Part shown: positions 52,322 through 61,289 of the stretch, one piece after another
Layout: every line of letters begins with the position of its first letter
Position numbering within the stretch: position 1 is the first letter of the stretch
Assembly (NCBI RefSeq): GCF_015999245.1
Contig: NZ_JAEAMR010000007.1
Coordinates: 1,234,237 to 1,295,712 of the forward strand
DNA from: Streptomyces sp. AV19
GTDB taxonomy: Bacteria > Actinomycetota > Actinomycetes > Streptomycetales > Streptomycetaceae
Length of the DNA: 61,476 bases
Direction: 5' to 3'
The notes under the pieces: generated by a model
Seen by the model: the letters and a program-made list of their open reading frames with translations, nothing else
Databases searched by the model: none
What the model was told of the DNA's origin: nothing
Made by a program: the position numbers and the translations under genes

Positions 52322-53107
52322 ATGGTAGGGGCTCCACTGGACACCACCAGAGCCGACAGGGGAGGTGCGGCTACGTGCAGCGGCCCCCGCGGAGTGCTCA
52401 GGCGCTTCCGGCGGACCGCCGACGAGCCGAAATCCGTGACCGACACCGCTGACCGTTCCGCCACCCGGAATTCCGCAACCGCGACTTTCGCCAGCGACGC
52501 GGACTCGCAGGCGTGGACCCCTCCCACCTGGGAGGAGATCGTCAGCACGCACAGCGCACGGGTCTACCGTCTCGCCTACCGCCTCACCGGCAACCAGCAT
52601 GACGCCGAGGACCTCACCCAGGAGGTCTTCGTCCGCGTCTTCCGCTCGCTGTCCACCTACACCCCGGGGACGTTCGAGGGGTGGCTGCACCGCATCACCA
52701 CCAACCTGTTCCTCGACATGGTCCGCCGCCGCCAGCGCATCCGCTTCGACGCGCTGGGCGACGACGCCGCCGAGCGGCTCCCCAGCCGCGAGCCGTCCCC
52801 CCAGCAGCACTTCAACGACACGCACTTCGACGCGGACGTCCAGCAGGCGCTGGACACCCTCGCCCCGGAGTTCCGGGCCGCGGTTGTGCTCTGCGACATC
52901 GAGGGGCTGTCCTACGAGGAGATCGCGGCGACGCTCGGCGTGAAGCTGGGCACCGTCCGCAGCCGCATCCACCGCGGCCGTTCCCACCTGCGCAAGGCGC
53001 TCCGGCACCGGTCCCCCTCCGCCCGTGCGGAGCAGCGTGCCGAGCAACGCGCCGTGGTGGGGGCCGGCGCCGGCCCCCCGCGGAGTGGGGGGGTCGGGGT
53101 CGCGTGA
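52322..53107 (+). CDS. sigE: ECF RNA polymerase sigma factor, SigE type
   Basis: A 261-aa group IV sigma factor. A ~75-residue N-terminal extension precedes region 2 ([27 protein letters not shown]), which binds core polymerase and the -10. Region 4 follows a short linker ([45 protein letters not shown]). Likely directs envelope-stress genes. ATG 52322 has AGGTGG close by. The 3' end (…[13 protein letters not shown]) lies in the duplicated, error-prone junction; the second copy of this junction would encode a different ending (APRLSGEVGIA). The stop overlaps a GTG of the degraded anti-sigma copy. Confidence 0.93.
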   Translation: MVGAPLDTTRADRGGAATCSGPRGVLRRFRRTADEPKSVTDTADRSATRNSATATFASDADSQAWTPPTWEEIVSTHSARVYRLAYRLTGNQHDAEDLTQEVFVRVFRSLSTYTPGTFEGWLHRITTNLFLDMVRRRQRIRFDALGDDAAERLPSREPSPQQHFNDTHFDADVQQALDTLAPEFRAAVVLCDIEGLSYEEIAATLGVKLGTVRSRIHRGRSHLRKALRHRSPSARAEQRAEQRAVVGAGAGPPRSGGVGVA

Positions 53108-53193
53108 GCGGTTCAGGCGGTCAGTCCCCCCCCGAGCAGCATATCGGCGACCCCCACGCGGCCCTGGTCGACGGGGAGTTGGGACACGAATAG
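53104..53193 (+). pseudogene. Truncated first copy of the anti-sigma gene start
   Basis: GTG at 53104 begins [29 protein letters not shown], a mutated copy of the anti-sigma N-terminus, and stops at TAG 53191-53193. The matching intact copy starts 254 bp later at 53358. Changes are mostly to C or G. Confidence 0.8.
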
Positions 53194-53199
53194 CGGGAG

Positions 53200-53335
53200 C
53201 GGGCCCCCGCCCGCCGCCCCACCCCCCGCGGCCGTCCCCCCCGGCCCACGGCGCGCCGCCCCCGGCCCCCCCCCGCCGGGGGGGCGCCGCGGGCCGAGCA
53301 CCGCGCGGGGGGGGGGGCGGGCGCCGCCCCCCGGC
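53200..53335. other. G/C-rich degenerate stretch between duplicated copies
   Basis: Runs such as CCCCCCCCCGCC and GGGGGGGG dominate. The texture resembles 1-110 and 17568-17842 though less extreme. Probably low-quality consensus. Confidence 0.7.
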
Positions 53336-53357
53336 TGAGTGGGGAGGTCGGGATCGC

Positions 53358-54050
53358 GTGAGCGGTTCAGGCGGTCAGTCCCCCGCCGAGCAGCATCTCG
53401 GCGACCGCCTCGCGGCCCTGGTCGACGGGGAGTTGGGACACGAATCGCGGGAGCGGGTGCTCGCCCATCTCGCCACCTGTGGAAAGTGCAAAGCGGAAGC
53501 CGACGCCCAGCGTCGGCTCAAGAGCGTGTTCGCCGAGGCCCCGCCTCCGCCGCTCTCGGAGGCCCTGCTGGCCCGGCTCCAGGCCCTGCCGGGCGTGGGG
53601 ATGGACGGCCCTGCCGGGCCGGGTGCGTCCGCCGCGGACGGCGACGGCGACGAGGGCCGGACGCGGTGGCGCGGCGGGCTCGACCCCCGGGCCGACGCCT
53701 TCGCGCTGGTGCCCCTCGCCGGCCTGACGCCCCGTGAGCACGGCTTCCGGATCCACGAGATGGGGCGGGGGGCGTCGCGCGGGCGGCGGTTCGGGATCGC
53801 GGCGGCCGGTGCCGTCACGATCGCGGCCTTCGCCCTGGTCGGCGCCCAGCCGCTGGGGTCGGTCGAGGAGGTGCCCCGGGCCCGGGCCGAGGATCCCCGG
53901 GTGTCCACGACGGCGCTCGCCCTCGGCTCCTCCCAGGGCGGGGGCACGGCGCGCGACGCCGTCGTCCACCGGCCCTCGCCGGCCGTCCCGCCCGCCCTGC
54001 CGGTCGCCGTCCCGTTCCGGATGCCCCTGCAGACCCCCCTCTCCCGCTGA
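53358..54050 (+). CDS. Anti-sigma factor with zinc-binding (ZAS) domain
   Basis: A 230-aa protein expected to hold the ECF sigma factor inactive until stress. The N-terminal ~55 residues carry the ZAS motif HLATCGKC (H-x3-C-x2-C) with helices before it (QHLGDRLAALVDGELGH). The linker is long; a single transmembrane helix (RFGIAAAGAVTIAAFALVGA) lies near residues 138-157, followed by a short extracytoplasmic Pro-rich tail. The GTG start was chosen from the intact second copy of the duplicated junction; the first copy stops early. HtrA, encoded next, may take part in signalling (inference). Confidence 0.9.
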   Translation: MSGSGGQSPAEQHLGDRLAALVDGELGHESRERVLAHLATCGKCKAEADAQRRLKSVFAEAPPPPLSEALLARLQALPGVGMDGPAGPGASAADGDGDEGRTRWRGGLDPRADAFALVPLAGLTPREHGFRIHEMGRGASRGRRFGIAAAGAVTIAAFALVGAQPLGSVEEVPRARAEDPRVSTTALALGSSQGGGTARDAVVHRPSPAVPPALPVAVPFRMPLQTPLSR

Positions 54051-54155
54051 CGCGGGCTGCCCTGCTCACCTGCGGTCGGACCTGGTTGAATCGCCGGTGG
54101 GCCGGGCGTCCGGGACGGTGCCGCGGCCCCCGACGAATCGTGGGGGGAGACCGGG

Positions 54156-55765
54156 ATGGACGAGGGCAGGGCGCACTGGTGGAGCCGTACGCGCCGCAGC
54201 GCCGACGAGGCGGGGGAACCGCCGGCGCCGCTGCACGGCCCGGACCCGTACAGCACGCCCCCGTACGGCCGCCCGGGCCCCTGGGCCCCGGCTCCGCCGG
54301 TCCGGCACCCGGCCGCCCCCGCCGACCGCGACCCGATGGCGGCCGCGGCCGCCCCGCACCCGCCGGAGCCCGGTGCGGGCGGGTGTCCGCAGCCGCACAA
54401 CCCCGTTGCGGACGGCTTCCAGCAGCAGCCCGTCGGCCCGGCGGCCGGTGCCCCCCAGCTCCAGCACCCCGCCACGGGCGGCCCGGCGGCCCCGCCACCC
54501 CCGCGCCCTCGTACGGCCCCCAGCCGTACCCCGCCCCCGCCCGGCCCCCCGTCCTCGGCGTCGCCTCCCCCTATGCCGGATCCCCCTACGCCGGGCCGCA
54601 AGGGCCCTGGCAGTACGACCCCTGGGCCGTGGAGCGGCGGGACGAGCCCGTGGCGGGCAAGGGCGTGGCGCGGCGGAAGATCGTCGTCGGGGCGCTCGTC
54701 GTGGCGTTGGTCGCCGGCGGCGTGGGCGGCGGGATCGGGGCCTGGCTGGAGCGGGACGGCGGCGGGCGGCACGTGACGCTGCCGCAGGCGCCCGTCGACA
54801 GGAGCGAGCGGGACCCGGGCAGCGTCGCCGGGATCGCCGCCCGCGCGCTGCCCGGAGTGGTCACCCTGCACGTGCGCGGCAGCGGCGGGCGGGGGACCGG
54901 CACCGGCTTCGTCCTGGACAACAAGGGACACATCCTCACCAACAACCACGTCGTCGAGCCCGCCGGCGACGGCGGCGGGATAGCGGTGACCTTCCACGGC
55001 GGCCGGACCGCCAAGGCCACGGTCATCGGCCGCGACAGCGGCTACGACCTGGCCGTCGTGAAGGTCTCGGGCGTCCCGGGGCTCACCCCGCTCGCCCTGG
55101 GAAACTCCGACTCCGTGCACGTCGGCGACTCCGTCGTGGCCATCGGCGCGCCCTTCGACCTCGCGGGCACGGTCACCACGGGGATCATCAGCGCCAAGGA
55201 ACGCCCGATCACCGCGGGCGGCAAGAAGCAGGACGGCAGCGACGTCAGCTACGTGGACGCGCTCCAGACGGACGCCCCGATCAACCCGGGCAACTCCGGC
55301 GGCCCGCTGGTGGACTCCCGGGCCCGGGTCATCGGCATCAACAGCGCCATCCGCTCGGCCGGCGGTTCGGAGGCGGGCGGCGGCCAGGGCGGGAGCATAG
55401 GGCTGGGTTTCGCCATCCCGATCAACCAGGCCAAGCGCGTCGCCGAGGAGCTGATCAACACGGGCAGGGCCACCCACCCGGTGATCGGCGTCTCGCTCGA
55501 CATGGCGTACCAGGGCGACGGCGCCCGGGTGAACCCCAAGGGCGGCGGGGGCTCGCCGGTGACCCGGGGCGGCCCGGCGGACAAGGCCGGCATCGAGCCG
55601 GGCGACGTCATCAAGAGGATCGATTCCTCGGCCGTCCACAGCGGCCGGGAGCTCATCGTCAAGATCCGCAGTCACCGTCCGGGGGACCGGCTCGTCCTCA
55701 CCGTGGAGCGCGGCGGCAAGGAGCGGGCCGTGCCGCTGACCCTGGGGTCGGCGAGCTCGGGCTGA
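54156..55765 (+). CDS. HtrA/DegP-like serine protease, frameshifted in the N-terminal region
   Basis: An envelope quality-control protease. The Pro-rich cytoplasmic lead starts at ATG 54156 (MDEGRAHWWSRTRRSADEAG), but the protease part is in another frame; the switch occurs between about 54474 and 54505 in a run of C and G. One missing base restores a continuous ~535-aa protein (…SYGPQPYPAPARPPVLG). After a transmembrane helix (IVVGALVVALVAGGVGGG) comes the trypsin-like domain with His in LTNNHVV, Asp in SGYDLAVVKV and Ser in NPGNSGGPL, then a PDZ domain (ADKAGIEPGDVIKRID). The domains are intact, so a sequencing error is likelier than a true pseudogene. The anti-sigma gene ends 105 bp upstream. 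Confidence 0.88.
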
Positions 55766-55870
55766 CCCTTGGCCCGGTGTTGGTCCGGGCGTCTCCCGCG
55801 CATCCGCCCGGGCCAGGTACCGTGATAGACGGCCAGAACCTTCGGCCGCCCCCGCATCAAGGAGCTTCAG

Positions 55871-56296
55871 GTGCTCGACATAGGACTTCCCGAGCTGATC
55901 GCGCTCGTCGTCCTCGCTCTGCTCATCTTCGGGCCGGACAAGCTGCCCAAGGTGATCCAGGACATGTCGCGCACCCTGCGCAAGATCCGGCAGTTCTCCG
56001 AGAGCGCCAAGGAGGACATCCGCTCCGAGCTGGGGCCGGAGTTCAAGGACTTCGAGTTCGAGGACCTCAATCCCAAGACCTTCGTCCGCAAGCACGTCCT
56101 GGACAAGGACGAGCTGGGCCTGAAGGAGATCCGCAACGGCTTCGACCTCAAGTCCGAGATGGCCGAGGTGACCGACGCCGTCAACGGCCGCGACCCGGAG
56201 CCCGCCCCGCATTCCGCCGGCGGACCCGACCTGCTCAAGAAGAAGGAACGGCTCCAGCCGGGCGAGCGGCCCCCCTTCGACTCCGACGCCACCTGA
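55871..56296 (+). CDS. tatB: Twin-arginine translocase subunit TatB
   Basis: A 141-aa membrane protein of the Tat export machinery. The start is GTG 55871. The N-terminus LDIGLPELIALVVLALLIFGPDKLPKVI has the short transmembrane helix, hinge Pro and GPDKLP motif, followed by an amphipathic helix and an acidic/basic cytoplasmic tail of about 90 residues. Position after htrA in the sigE locus is conserved in actinobacteria. Confidence 0.95.
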   Translation: MLDIGLPELIALVVLALLIFGPDKLPKVIQDMSRTLRKIRQFSESAKEDIRSELGPEFKDFEFEDLNPKTFVRKHVLDKDELGLKEIRNGFDLKSEMAEVTDAVNGRDPEPAPHSAGGPDLLKKKERLQPGERPPFDSDAT

Positions 56297-56411
56297 GCCT
56301 CGCCTGCCGTGCCCCATTGACGGGGGTGGCTATCCTCCCCTTGTCCGGGTTGACGGTGCCCGCGGTACGGGCCGGCCGGGCACGACGGGGCAACGAGGAG
56401 GCGCCGCGCAG

Positions 56412-57125
56412 ATGGAGACCACGAGTCGGGCAGGGGCGGCGGGAGCACCCGCCGGAGAGGCGGTCGGCGCGGAGGGGAGCGCTCCGCCGGGCGCGTCCGG
56501 CGCCCGGCGCCCGGTCGACGGCTATGTGCAGGCGTCGTTCCCCTGGTACGGCCTGGACGACGCGTTCACCGGACGCCGCTGGCTGATGCAGGTGGGCACG
56601 GCGGCCGACGGCACCGTGGAGCACGGCTCGACGGGACACGGTACGGAGCCCAACCTCCGCTCGGGCCGCCCCGACCGGGCGGCATCCCCTTCCGCCGCCC
56701 AGCGCTTCTCGGTGGTGGTGACCGTCGCGAGCCGCCCGGTGCGGCGCAGCGCGGACGGTACGGGCGTGCTGGAGGCCACCTCGGTGTCCTCGGCGGCCTG
56801 GCTGGCGGGCGCGGGCCTGCTCTCGTACACCTGGCCCGACCGCATGGAGCGCGCCCTGCGGCAGAACTGGCTCGACCAGCAGACCGCCCTCGCCTGGGAG
56901 CTGGCGGACCACCTGGACGAGGCCCCCTGGTCCACGCTCTCGCTGCCGGTCGACGGGGTCTCGACCGACTTCCGCTACCGCGAGTCCGAGTACGGCTGGG
57001 TCCTCGCCGGCTCCGCGCAGGGCGGAGAGGTGCACATCGGGGCGTACGGGCGCGGGATGAGCGCCTACGGGATGGGCTTCTCGATGATCGGCGACATCAC
57101 CGCGTACGCGGACCGGGCCGCGTAG
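56412..57125 (+). CDS. Conserved uncharacterised protein between tatB and mrp
   Basis: A 237-aa protein with an Ala/Gly-rich first 35 residues and then a globular-looking region (VDGYVQASFPWYGLDDAFTG, FSVVVTVASRPVRR, ADHLDEAPWSTLSLPVDGV) ending in an aromatic/Gly-rich GRGMSAYGMGFSMIGDI. No signal peptide or transmembrane helix. I do not recognise a domain; its conserved place is the only clue. The gene ends inside the left arm and loop of a long terminator. Confidence 0.75.
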   Translation: METTSRAGAAGAPAGEAVGAEGSAPPGASGARRPVDGYVQASFPWYGLDDAFTGRRWLMQVGTAADGTVEHGSTGHGTEPNLRSGRPDRAASPSAAQRFSVVVTVASRPVRRSADGTGVLEATSVSSAAWLAGAGLLSYTWPDRMERALRQNWLDQQTALAWELADHLDEAPWSTLSLPVDGVSTDFRYRESEYGWVLAGSAQGGEVHIGAYGRGMSAYGMGFSMIGDITAYADRAA

Positions 57126-57150
57126 GCCCATCGGTCCGCGTACGCGGTGA
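57097..57150. terminator. Bidirectional terminator between convergent genes
   Basis: A perfect 19-bp inverted repeat, TCACCGCGTACGCGGACCG (57097-57115) with 57132-57150, and a 16-nt loop. The left arm is coding (…DITAYADR), and the stop codon lies in the loop. Confidence 0.9.
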
Positions 57151-57156
57151 CGGCGG

Positions 57157-58314
57157 TCAGAACTTGTTGCGCGGCGTGATGCCGAGCGCCATCCCGGACA
57201 GCCCGCGCTGCCGCCCGCCCAGCTTGCCGGCGATGGCGCGCAGCGCGCTGCCCGCGGGCGACTCGGGGTCGGTGAGCACGACCGGCCTGCCCTCGTCGCC
57301 GCCCTCGCGCAGCCGGACGTCGATGGGGATCGAGCCCAGGACGGGCACGGTGGCGCCGGTGGTCCGGGTCAGCCCGTCGGCGACGAGCTGGCCGCCGCCG
57401 GTGCCGAACACGTCGACCATCTCGCCGCAGTGCGGGCAGGGCAGGCCGGACATGTTCTCCACGACGCCGACGATCTTCTGGTGGGTCTGCACGGCGATCG
57501 AGCCGGCCCGCTCGGCGACCTCGGCGGCGGCCTGCTGAGGGGTCGTCACCACCAGGATCTCGGCGTTGGGCACCAACTGGGCGACGGAGATGGCGATGTC
57601 GCCGGTGCCCGGCGGGAGGTCGAGCAGCAGGACGTCGAGGTCGCCCCAGTAGACGTCGGCCAGGAACTGCTGGAGCGCGCGGTGCAGCATCGGGCCGCGC
57701 CAGACGACCGGGGCGTTGCCCGGGGTGAACATGCCGATGGAGATGACCTTCACGCCGTTGGCCGACGGCGGCATGATCATGTTCTCCACCTGGGTGGGGC
57801 GGCCGTCGGCGCCCAGCATCCGGGGGACGGAGTGGCCGTAGATGTCCGCGTCCACGACGCCGACCTTGAGGCCGTCGGCCGCCATCGCCGCGGCCAGGTT
57901 GACCGTCACCGAGGACTTGCCGACGCCGCCCTTGCCGGACGCCACCGCGTAGACCCGGGTCAGTGAGCCGGGCTTGGCGAACGGCACCTCGCGCTCGGCG
58001 ACGCCGCCGCGCAGGGAGGCGGCCAGCTCGCGCCGCTGCTCGTCGCTCATCACGTCGAGCTCGACCGTCACGCCCGTCACACCGGCCACGCCGGCGACCG
58101 CCTTGCGGACGTTCTCCATGATCGTTTCGCGCATGGGGCAGCCGGAGACCGTCAGGTAGACCGCCACCGCGACCGTCCCGTCCGCCGCGATGCCGACGGA
58201 TTTCACCATGCCCAGCTCGGTGATGGGCCGGTGGATCTCGGGGTCGTTCACCGTCGCGAGCGCGGCGCGCACCGCCTCTTCGGCGGGGACGGAGTTGGGG
58301 GTCTCGGTAGCCAT
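57157..58314 (-). CDS. mrp: Mrp/NBP35-family Fe-S cluster carrier ATPase
   Basis: A 385-aa P-loop ATPase that binds and transfers Fe-S clusters. The N-terminal MIP18/DUF59 domain (about residues 10-88) includes VSGCPMRETI. The deviant Walker A GKGGVGKS is at 127-134, DIYGHSVPRMLG follows, and CPHC near residue 280 is the cluster-binding motif. ATG 58314. Convergent with the previous gene across the long terminator. Confidence 0.95.
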   Translation of the reverse strand: MATETPNSVPAEEAVRAALATVNDPEIHRPITELGMVKSVGIAADGTVAVAVYLTVSGCPMRETIMENVRKAVAGVAGVTGVTVELDVMSDEQRRELAASLRGGVAEREVPFAKPGSLTRVYAVASGKGGVGKSSVTVNLAAAMAADGLKVGVVDADIYGHSVPRMLGADGRPTQVENMIMPPSANGVKVISIGMFTPGNAPVVWRGPMLHRALQQFLADVYWGDLDVLLLDLPPGTGDIAISVAQLVPNAEILVVTTPQQAAAEVAERAGSIAVQTHQKIVGVVENMSGLPCPHCGEMVDVFGTGGGQLVADGLTRTTGATVPVLGSIPIDVRLREGGDEGRPVVLTDPESPAGSALRAIAGKLGGRQRGLSGMALGITPRNKF

Positions 58315-58373
58315 GCCCCGATGGTACGGCGCCCCACCGGCACCCGGGGAAGGGCCGTCAGCGGTCGCGTTCC

Positions 58374-58997
58374 TCACTCTCCACCGGGCCGCCTCAATTC
58401 TTCATGGGCGCGGCGGTGTTCGAGCTCCTTGATCAGCTCCTGGAACTCGGAGCGGATCCAGTCCCGGGTGGCGACCTCGCCGAGCCCCATGCGCAACGCG
58501 GCGATCTCCCGGGTGAGGTACTCGGTGTCGGCGATGGACCGTTCGTTCTGCTCGCGGTCCTGCTCCAGGTTGACCCGGTCCCGGTCGTCCTGCCGGTTCT
58601 GGGCCAGCAGGATCAGCGGGGCGGCGTACGACGCCTGGAGGGACAGCACCAGGGTCAGGAAGATGAACGGATAGGGGTCGAAGCGGACGTCGGGCGGGGC
58701 CGTGGTGTTCCACACCACCCACACCACGATGAGGACCGTCATCCAGACGATGAACCGCCCGGTGCCCAGGAAGCGGGCGATCTTCTCCGAGGTCCGGCCG
58801 AACGCCTCCGGGTCGTACTCCGGCAGCCAGCCGCGCCGCTTGAGCTGCGGCTGGTCCAGCCGGACGCGCGGGAGCGGCTGGACGGCGGCGGATCGTTCCT
58901 TCAGCCGTTCGCGCTCCTTCTGGCGCTCCCGTTCCCGCATCCGCTCGCGCTGCCGCTCCAGCCGCTCCCACGGGGTGCTCCGGCCCTCAGTGTTCAT
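58374..58997 (-). CDS. DUF1003 membrane protein
   Basis: A 207-aa protein. A highly charged Arg/Glu-rich N-terminal ~60 residues (possible coiled coil) precedes two transmembrane helices (about 82-103 and 115-140) and the DUF1003 motif TLVLSLQASYAAPLILLAQNRQ. A C-terminal helix follows. Cyclic-nucleotide- or ion-related roles have been suggested for neighbours but none is proved. It overlaps the MgtE-N/CBS gene by 11 bp; the two are adjacent in many actinobacteria. Confidence 0.9.
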   Translation of the reverse strand: MNTEGRSTPWERLERQRERMRERERQKERERLKERSAAVQPLPRVRLDQPQLKRRGWLPEYDPEAFGRTSEKIARFLGTGRFIVWMTVLIVVWVVWNTTAPPDVRFDPYPFIFLTLVLSLQASYAAPLILLAQNRQDDRDRVNLEQDREQNERSIADTEYLTREIAALRMGLGEVATRDWIRSEFQELIKELEHRRAHEELRRPGGE

Positions 58998-60297
58998 CCT
59001 CCGCCTCCCCCGCTCCGTCCGCTCCGTCGATGCCGCTCATGTCCGGCGCGCCCTGGTGGAGTTCCGTCTCGCGCCAGTCGTCCGGCAGGAGATGGTCCAG
59101 CACGTCGTCCACGGTCACCGCGCCCAGCAGCGATCCGCCGGAGTCGACCACGGGCGCCGCGACCATGTTGTACGTGGCCAGGTAGCTGGTCACGGCGCGC
59201 AGCGGGGTGTCGGGGCGCAGCGGGCGCAGCTCCGTGTCGGTGATCGAGGCGACGAGGGTGAACGGCGGGTCCCGCAGGAGCCGCTGGAAGTGCACCGTCC
59301 CCAGGTACTTCCCGGTCGGCGTCTCGTCCGGCGGCCGGCAGACGTAGACCTGGGCGGCGAGCGCGGGGGACAGGTCCGGGTTGCGGACCCGGGCGAGGGC
59401 GTCGGCGACGGTGGCGTCCGGGCGCAGCACGATCGGCTCGGTCGTCATCAGGCCGCCTGCGGTCCGCTCCTCGTACGCCATCAGCCGCCGGACGTCCGCC
59501 GCGTCGCCCGGCTGCATCAGCGCCAGCAGGCGTTCGGTGTGCGCCTCGGGGAGCTCGGAGAGCAGGTCGGCGGCGTCGTCCGGGTCCATCGCCTCCAGGA
59601 CGTCGGCGGCGCGCTCCTCCTTGAGCTTGCCGAGGATCTCGATCTGGTCGTCCTCCGGCAGCTCCTCCAGGACATCCGCGAGCCGGGCGTCGTCGAGGGC
59701 CGCGGCCACCTCGGCGCGCCGCTTGGGGGACAGGTGGTGCAGGACGCTGGCGAGGTCGGCGGGGCGCAACTGCTCGAAGGTGGCGAGGAGGTTGGCGGCG
59801 CCCTGGCCGTGCTCCTCCAGGGAGAAGCCGGTCACCGCCGACCACTCGACGGTGAGCGTCTCGCCCTTGCGGCGCAGCGCGCCGCCCTTGCCGCGGCGGA
59901 CGAAGACCTTGTCGATCTCCCACTCGCGGCGGGCCTGGAGCTGGGTGATCGCCACGTCGAGGACGGTGACCTCGTCGCCGGTGGCGACCAGCCGCACCCG
60001 GCGGTCGAGGAGCTCGCCGAGGACCAGGGTCTCGGTGGGCCGCTGCTCGAACCGCCGCATGTTGATCACGCCGGTGGAGATGACCTGGCCGGACTCCACG
60101 CCCGTGACCCGGGTCATGGGCAGGAAGACGACGCGCCGGCTGGCGACCTCCACCACCAGGCCCAGCACCCGGGGCGGGCGGTTGCCGACGCGCAGCATCG
60201 CGACGACGTCGCGGACCCGGCCGACGCGGTCGCCGTTGGGGTCGAAGACGGCCACCCCGGAGAGGTGCGAGACGAACACGCGGGCGTTCGCCGCCAT
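58987..60297 (-). CDS. MgtE N-terminal/CBS-domain protein with PRC-barrel-like start
   Basis: A 436-aa cytosolic protein lacking the membrane part of the Mg2+ channel MgtE. Residues ~1-110 hold two PRC-barrel-like repeats (VAVFDPNGDRVGRVRDVV), ~190-300 the MgtE superhelical N domain (HLSPKRRAEVAAALDDARLADVL, then ELPEDDQIEILGKL), and ~300-420 a CBS pair (RLMAYEERTAGGLMTTE, and VDSGGSLLGAVTVDDVLDHLLPDD). ATG 60297 has GGAGGTG upstream. Perhaps a Mg2+- or nucleotide-sensing regulator for the DUF1003 membrane protein encoded in the overlapping gene (inference). Confidence 0.9.
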   Translation of the reverse strand: MAANARVFVSHLSGVAVFDPNGDRVGRVRDVVAMLRVGNRPPRVLGLVVEVASRRVVFLPMTRVTGVESGQVISTGVINMRRFEQRPTETLVLGELLDRRVRLVATGDEVTVLDVAITQLQARREWEIDKVFVRRGKGGALRRKGETLTVEWSAVTGFSLEEHGQGAANLLATFEQLRPADLASVLHHLSPKRRAEVAAALDDARLADVLEELPEDDQIEILGKLKEERAADVLEAMDPDDAADLLSELPEAHTERLLALMQPGDAADVRRLMAYEERTAGGLMTTEPIVLRPDATVADALARVRNPDLSPALAAQVYVCRPPDETPTGKYLGTVHFQRLLRDPPFTLVASITDTELRPLRPDTPLRAVTSYLATYNMVAAPVVDSGGSLLGAVTVDDVLDHLLPDDWRETELHQGAPDMSGIDGADGAGEAEDEH

Positions 60298-60414
60298 GCC
60301 GTGCACCTCCTCCTTCGCCGTTCCCTCCGGCGTTTTCCGGTTCAGGCTAACGTGACCGGCCGTGCGCTGCCGCTCCGCGCCGGTGACGGGAACGGGCGCG
60401 AGTACGCTGCCGTA

Positions 60415-60447
60415 TCCAGTGCTGACCAGTGCTGACAGTGCTGACAG
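60415..60447 (+). repeat. Three tandem CAGTGCTGAC-like repeats upstream of the lipoprotein gene
   Basis: CCAGTGCTGACCAGTGCTGA followed by CAGTGCTGAC: a ~10-bp direct repeat, three copies, ending about 15 bp before the GTG start at 60461. Confidence 0.75.
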
Positions 60448-60460
60448 GAGGCAGGAGCAG

Positions 60461-61282
60461 GTGCGAACCCGGAACGCGGCTCTCGTGGGGGGCCTGTGCG
60501 TGGTGCTGTCCACGGGCCTGACGGCCTGCGGCGGCGGCGAGGACCCCGACGCGGGGACCAACGGCGTGGGCAAGCTCCGTCCGGCGGTGATCCAGGACAG
60601 GGCGCGGGCGGCGGCGAAGGCGGCCGGCGCGGTCCACCTGTCCGGGGCCGTCGTCAGCCAGGGGCGTACGTACCGCATCGACGTGCGCCTGAAGAAGGAC
60701 GGCGGTACGGGGCGGGTCGCCTCGGGCGAGGTCTCCTTCGAGCTGTTGCGGGTCGGCGAGGAGCTCTTCGTGAAGGGGGACGCGGCGTTCTGGGGGCGGG
60801 GAGGGGCGGGATCCGGAGTGGGTGCGAAGCCCGGGGCTTCGGGGGTGCCCGGTGCCGCCGGTTCGTCCTCCGGTTCGTCCTCCGGTCCGTCCGCCGGCCG
60901 GACGACGGGCTCGGCCGCGGCCAAGCTGAACGGGAAGTACGTGAAGGTGCCGGCGGGCGATCCGGCATACCGGCAGCTGCGCGGTTTCACCGACAAGGAC
61001 GTCCTGCTGGACGGGCTCCTCGGGCTGCCCGGAAAGCTGTCGCGTGGGGAGCACGGGACGGTCGGGGGAGTGCGCTCGATCCGGCTCAACGCGGGGGACG
61101 CGAAGGGGGCGGGCGGGGTGCTGGACGTGTCCCTCGTCGGGACGCCCTATCCGTTGCGGGTACAACGGGCGGGTGGGGCGGGGCAGTTGAACCTGGGGGA
61201 TTGGGGGAAGGATTTTGCGTTGAGGGCGCCGGTGAAGGGGGAGACGGTGGATTACGGGGAGCGGATTCCTGCGGGGCGGTGA
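60461..61282 (+). CDS. Lipoprotein, LppX/LprG-like candidate
   Basis: A 273-aa predicted lipoprotein. GTG 60461 has AGGAGCAG upstream. The signal peptide ends LTAC (Cys23), followed by Gly/Glu. The mature part (AAAKAAGAVHLSGAVVSQGR, VSFELLRVGEELFVKGDAAFW) has the strand pattern of LppX/LprAFG-like mycobacterial lipoproteins, with a Gly/Ser-rich insertion (about residues 110-150, [12 protein letters not shown]). Fold assignment is by eye. Ends in repeat copy 6. Confidence 0.7.
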   Translation: MRTRNAALVGGLCVVLSTGLTACGGGEDPDAGTNGVGKLRPAVIQDRARAAAKAAGAVHLSGAVVSQGRTYRIDVRLKKDGGTGRVASGEVSFELLRVGEELFVKGDAAFWGRGGAGSGVGAKPGASGVPGAAGSSSGSSSGPSAGRTTGSAAAKLNGKYVKVPAGDPAYRQLRGFTDKDVLLDGLLGLPGKLSRGEHGTVGGVRSIRLNAGDAKGAGGVLDVSLVGTPYPLRVQRAGGAGQLNLGDWGKDFALRAPVKGETVDYGERIPAGR

Positions 61283-61289
61283 GGGGGGT

